8,580 nt of DNA from Acetobacteraceae bacterium (GTDB taxonomy: Bacteria; Pseudomonadota; Alphaproteobacteria; Acetobacterales; Acetobacteraceae). Every line of letters starts with the position of its first letter. Position 1 is the first letter of the stretch. The position numbers were made by a program, and so were the translations under genes. Positions 5,778-8,580 of the stretch are shown here, piece after piece. The stretch covers positions 2,302 to 10,881 of the forward strand of contig PLSZ01000225.1 of NCBI GenBank assembly GCA_003164305.1, read 5' to 3'. The notes under the pieces were generated by a model, which had not been told where the DNA came from, ran no database searches, and saw only the letters and a program-made list of their open reading frames with translations.

Positions 5778-7427
5778 CTACTGTCGCGCCATGCCGGCGA
5801 TCGGCAAATGCAGCGTGAAGGTCGATCCCGCGCCAAGAGTACTATCGACGGTGATGGCGCCGTGCCACGACCTCACGATGCCATGGACGACCGATAGCCC
5901 CAGGCCGGTGCCTTGCCCAACCGGCTTCGTCGTGAAGAACGGTTCGAACACCCGCGCGCGCGTGGCCTCGGCCATGCCCGCGCCGGTGTCGGCGACGGCG
6001 AGGGTCAGATAGGGATGCCCCTGTTCGATCGACAATTGCTCGGCTGCTTCGCGGGACGGGTACATTTCGTCGGCCGAGACGGTGATCGTGCCGCTGCTTT
6101 CCGTTGCCTGCGCGGCGTTGACCAGCAGGTTGGTGAGCACCTGCGTCAGTTGGGTTTTGTTGGCCGCGACGAGACAACCTTGGTAAGCGTCGAGGTTCGT
6201 CTCGGCGACCGTGATCGACGGTGGCATCAGATCGCGCACGAAACTCAACGCGGACCGTAGTTCCACGATCAGATCGAGCCGGGTCAGGACCGGTTCCTCG
6301 CTGCGTGCGAAAAGCAGGATATTGCGCACGATCTCCCGCGCTTTGCGCACGCCTTCCAGGACGCATTCCAGGTCTTCGCGGGATTCCGTGTCTTCCGGCG
6401 GCAGCCGGTCGCGCACCAGGGCCGGAAAAACCATGGCCGGTTGCAGCAGGTTGTTGATTTCATGCGCGACGCCGCCCGCGAGATGACCAAGCGCCGCCAG
6501 CTTTTCCCGCTCCCGCTCCGCGGCTTCGCGCTGACGGGCTTCGGTCACGTCGACCCGAATGCCGACGATGCCGCCGTCGCTGGTGCGCCGCTCGACCACT
6601 TTCAGCCAGCGCCCGTTGGTCAGCCGCTGCTCGGAATGCGGCGTGCCGGCGGCCCGATGGCGCGCCAGCCGCATCGCCACCCAATCCTCCAGCCCCATGC
6701 CGTCCGGAATGAAAGTGCCTCGTTTGGCGCTGCCGCGCAGCACCGCTTCGAACGTGACGCCCGGCTTCATCAGGTCTTCGGTCAGGCCATAAATTTCGCC
6801 ATACCGCTTGTTGCACAGCACCAGGCGGTCGTCCGCGTCGTGCAGCACGAAGCCTTCCGGGATCGCCTCGATGGCATCGACCAGCAGGGTGCGCGCGCGC
6901 CACGCTTCCCGCTCGGCGCATTCCGCGCGGCGCAGCGCGTCCTTCAGGACGGACTCGCGCGCGACCCTGGCGGTGACATCCGTTCCGGTGCCGCGGTAGC
7001 CGGTGAAGACGCCGGTCGCCGGGTCGAAACTCGGCATGCCGCTCAACAACCACAGGCGCGGCTCCTGGCCGGCCAGGGTCACCCGATGGACGGCGTCATG
7101 GAACTCCTGGCGCTCCGCGATGGTAGCGCGGAGATCGTCCATGCCTTCGCGGTCGAAGCCAAGTTCGACGAGGTCGCCGAACGCGAGGCCGACGATCTGT
7201 GAGCGGGAAATGCCCGACGTGTCGGCGATCCGCTGGGACACGAACGTGAAACGCTGATCGGCGTTGGTTTCCCACAGCCAATCGCTCGCGATCTCAGCCC
7301 TATCGCGACGGCGGGCGTCAGCCGCCGCTGGTTCGTCTTCCACGGCGGCCGGGCTCAGATCCGGGCGTGATGCCGCCGTGGACCCATTACCCCCTTGAGT
7401 CGCCAACGCGGAGTTTGCCACGGCCAT
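5778..7427 (-). CDS. Soluble PAS-PAS sensor histidine kinase
   Basis: 549 aa with no signal peptide or membrane segment, so a cytoplasmic sensor. Residues 46-155 form a PAS domain with its PAC end (SDWLWETNADQRFTFVS to GYRGTGTDVT). A short coiled helix (156-180) leads to a second PAS (about 183-297, IEAIPEGFVLHDADDRLVLCNKRY to VGIRVDVTEA). An ERERE coil leads to the HisKA segment with phospho-acceptor His322 in GGVAHEINNLLQP, a form typical of NtrB-like kinases. The ATPase domain has an N box (NLLVNAAQA, 433-441), G1 DTGAGM (480-485), F box FEPFFTTK (494-501) and G2 GTGLGLS (506-512), so it should be active. It starts 13 bases after the receiver gene with only a weak GGACGG before the ATG, suggesting translation coupled to that gene. 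It probably phosphorylates the receiver encoded immediately upstream. The signal sensed is unknown. Confidence 0.92.
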   Translation of the reverse strand: MAVANSALATQGGNGSTAASRPDLSPAAVEDEPAAADARRRDRAEIASDWLWETNADQRFTFVSQRIADTSGISRSQIVGLAFGDLVELGFDREGMDDLRATIAERQEFHDAVHRVTLAGQEPRLWLLSGMPSFDPATGVFTGYRGTGTDVTARVARESVLKDALRRAECAEREAWRARTLLVDAIEAIPEGFVLHDADDRLVLCNKRYGEIYGLTEDLMKPGVTFEAVLRGSAKRGTFIPDGMGLEDWVAMRLARHRAAGTPHSEQRLTNGRWLKVVERRTSDGGIVGIRVDVTEARQREAAEREREKLAALGHLAGGVAHEINNLLQPAMVFPALVRDRLPPEDTESREDLECVLEGVRKAREIVRNILLFARSEEPVLTRLDLIVELRSALSFVRDLMPPSITVAETNLDAYQGCLVAANKTQLTQVLTNLLVNAAQATESSGTITVSADEMYPSREAAEQLSIEQGHPYLTLAVADTGAGMAEATRARVFEPFFTTKPVGQGTGLGLSVVHGIVRSWHGAITVDSTLGAGSTFTLHLPIAGMARQ

Positions 7428-7440
7428 CCGTCCACGCGGC

Positions 7441-7815
7441 TCAGATCGATTTGACGAGCAGTTTATCGACGGCTGCCAACAGAGCTTCGACCTCGAACGG
7501 CTTCTCCAGAAACGCGTCGGCCTTGATCTTCGCCAGCCGCAACGCGCTTTCCGCCGAGAGACCGGCGCCGCCGCCGGAGATCGCGATCACGCGCGGCCGG
7601 TTTGCCAGGCCGCTCACCTGCGCGAGCACATCGGCGCCATCGACATCCGGCATCAGCATATCGGTGATGACCAGATCGAACCGGCGCGAACGGAGCAGTT
7701 CGATGCCCTGGCCGCCGGTTTCCGCCGCGGTCACGGTATGGCCCGCCCGCGTCAGCATCGAGACCACGGCACGCCGTACCCCGGCCATGTCATCGATCAA
7801 AAGAATTTCAGACAT
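7441..7815 (-). CDS. Stand-alone CheY-like response regulator receiver
   Basis: 124 aa, a single receiver domain with no output domain. AGGAG lies eight bases before the ATG at 7815. Conserved receiver residues are present: acidic Asp8 and Asp9, phospho-acceptor Asp52 in VITDMLMPDVDG, Ser80 in IAISGGG and Lys105 in EKPFE. It should therefore accept a phosphoryl group and signal by binding a partner protein. It sits 51 bases after the chemoreceptor stop and 13 bases before the kinase start, all on one strand, so it is most likely the partner of that kinase and connected in some way to the chemoreceptor. It could act on the flagellar switch like CheY, or be a relay in a phospho-transfer chain. 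Neither can be decided from the sequence. Confidence 0.92.
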   Translation of the reverse strand: MSEILLIDDMAGVRRAVVSMLTRAGHTVTAAETGGQGIELLRSRRFDLVITDMLMPDVDGADVLAQVSGLANRPRVIAISGGGAGLSAESALRLAKIKADAFLEKPFEVEALLAAVDKLLVKSI

Positions 7816-7866
7816 ATGGTTTTCTCCTGATTCACGCCGCCAACAGCCAGGTCGTCCGATTGGGCG

Positions 7867-8580
7867 TCACGCGGCGACCTTCAATCCGAGCCGAGCCAAC
7901 GTATTCGCGGCGTAGGCCAGGTGATCGTGACCCAAAGGCAGCTGCAGATGGACGCCGCCGCTGGAGGTCTCGACGAAGCGCACGCGCATCGGACGATCGA
8001 AGCCTTCGATCCGCAGTTCCAGCGCGGCACCGGCCGATGCGCTCAGCGGTCCGGCGAACAGCGCGGTGCCTGGCGACATCCGCGTCACCCTCCCGGAGAT
8101 CGACCTGCCGTCCAGAATCACCGTCGCCGGCGTGTTCATTTCGTAAGTCAGCAATTGTTCGCCATCGCCCAGTTCGCCGAGGGCGGCGAGGAAGTCTTTG
8201 ACCTCATCGCTGAGGGTGCCGGATTCGGTGGACAGGGTGGCGGCGGTACGCCGGACCTCGGACGCCGTCTCTCCGTTGCCGCTGACCGCGCCTTTTACCC
8301 GTTCCATGCTCTGCGCCACGTTCGCGGTATTGCCGGATACGAGTTCGACGCTGCGGGCGATTTCCTGCGTCGCGGACGCCTGTTGCACCACGGCGGCGGC
8401 GATGGTCATGGCGATTTCGTTCACCTGGCGCACCGTTCCGGCGATGCCCTGAATGGCCTCGGCGGCGCGGACCGTCGCCGATTGCATGGCGCCGATCTGG
8501 CCGCCGATCTGCTCGGTCGCCTTCGCGGTTTGCGCCGCCAGGGACTTCACCTCTGACGCCACCACCGCGAAGCCCTTGCC
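7867..8580 (-). CDS. Methyl-accepting chemotaxis protein, C-terminal part with PilZ-like tail
   Basis: The last 237 codons of a gene entering from the right edge, read continuously from 8580. The first visible residues, GKGFAVVASEVKSLA, are the hallmark end of the MCP signalling hairpin, just past its tip. A long helical return arm follows, with QQASATQEIARSVELV typical of the C-terminal methylation side. After residue ~140 the helix ends (DEVKDFLAALGEL). A C-terminal region of about 85 residues then follows with alternating beta strands (ATVILDGRSISGRVTRM, ALELRIEGF, MRVRFVE, GGVHLQL), resembling a PilZ barrel. The c-di-GMP motifs are not recognisable: no RxxxR before the barrel, and MSPGTA where D/NxSxxG is expected. 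The sensory part, membrane segments and promoter lie outside the window. It heads an operon with the receiver and kinase. The MCP call is firm; the PilZ call is moderate. Confidence 0.88.
   Translation of the reverse strand, partial: GKGFAVVASEVKSLAAQTAKATEQIGGQIGAMQSATVRAAEAIQGIAGTVRQVNEIAMTIAAAVVQQASATQEIARSVELVSGNTANVAQSMERVKGAVSGNGETASEVRRTAATLSTESGTLSDEVKDFLAALGELGDGEQLLTYEMNTPATVILDGRSISGRVTRMSPGTALFAGPLSASAGAALELRIEGFDRPMRVRFVETSSGGVHLQLPLGHDHLAYAANTLARLGLKVAA

Noticed and set aside
6441..7202. A 253-codon plus-strand open frame inside the histidine kinase gene
   Set aside because: It lies opposite the PAS and HisKA coding sequence. The composition is typical of an antisense GC-rich frame, and no domain is recognisable.
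7921..8556. A 211-codon plus-strand open frame opposite the chemoreceptor gene
   Set aside because: The minus strand carries the unmistakable MCP signature and continues off the edge. The plus product is low-complexity Gly/Arg/Asp.

Overview
The window reads as ordinary chromosomal DNA from a GC-rich alphaproteobacterium. An acetic-acid-bacteria or Rhodospirillales relative is my best guess. That guess rests on the strong G/C preference at codon third positions, the PEP-CTERM protein, and the mix of FAD oxidase, CoA-transferase and soluble PAS kinase genes; no rRNA or other marker gene confirms it. I see no tRNA, rRNA, CRISPR array, insertion sequence, phage gene or integration site, and no gap longer than about 260 bases.

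Left part (1-2568): the 5' end of a GlcD/D-2-hydroxyglutarate-dehydrogenase-type FAD oxidase leaves the window on the minus strand. It is divergent from a secreted parvulin-type (PPIC) foldase on the plus strand. The foldase ends at a double hairpin terminator region, where it meets a convergent PEP-CTERM secreted protein (minus).

Middle part (2569-5624): a membrane di-iron sterol-desaturase/fatty-acid-hydroxylase family protein (minus) is divergent from a two-gene plus-strand unit. The first gene of that unit encodes a dienelactone-hydrolase-family protein whose reading frame is broken at two places although all three catalytic residues survive. The second is an intact class III (CaiB/Frc family) CoA-transferase. 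Together they suggest metabolism of an organic acid or its CoA ester, substrate unknown.

Right part (5778-8580): a minus-strand signalling operon reads chemoreceptor C-terminus with a PilZ-like tail, then a stand-alone CheY-like receiver, then a soluble double-PAS histidine kinase. The spacings are 51 and 13 bases. The kinase and receiver look like a cognate pair linked to the chemoreceptor.

I found no convincing new system. The points most worth a second look are the twice-frameshifted hydrolase, the foldase lacking both parvulin active-site histidines, the chemoreceptor with a degenerate PilZ-like tail in an operon with a kinase and receiver, an AT-rich palindrome that questions the start of the PEP-CTERM gene, and a perfect 11-bp hairpin downstream of the sterol-desaturase gene.
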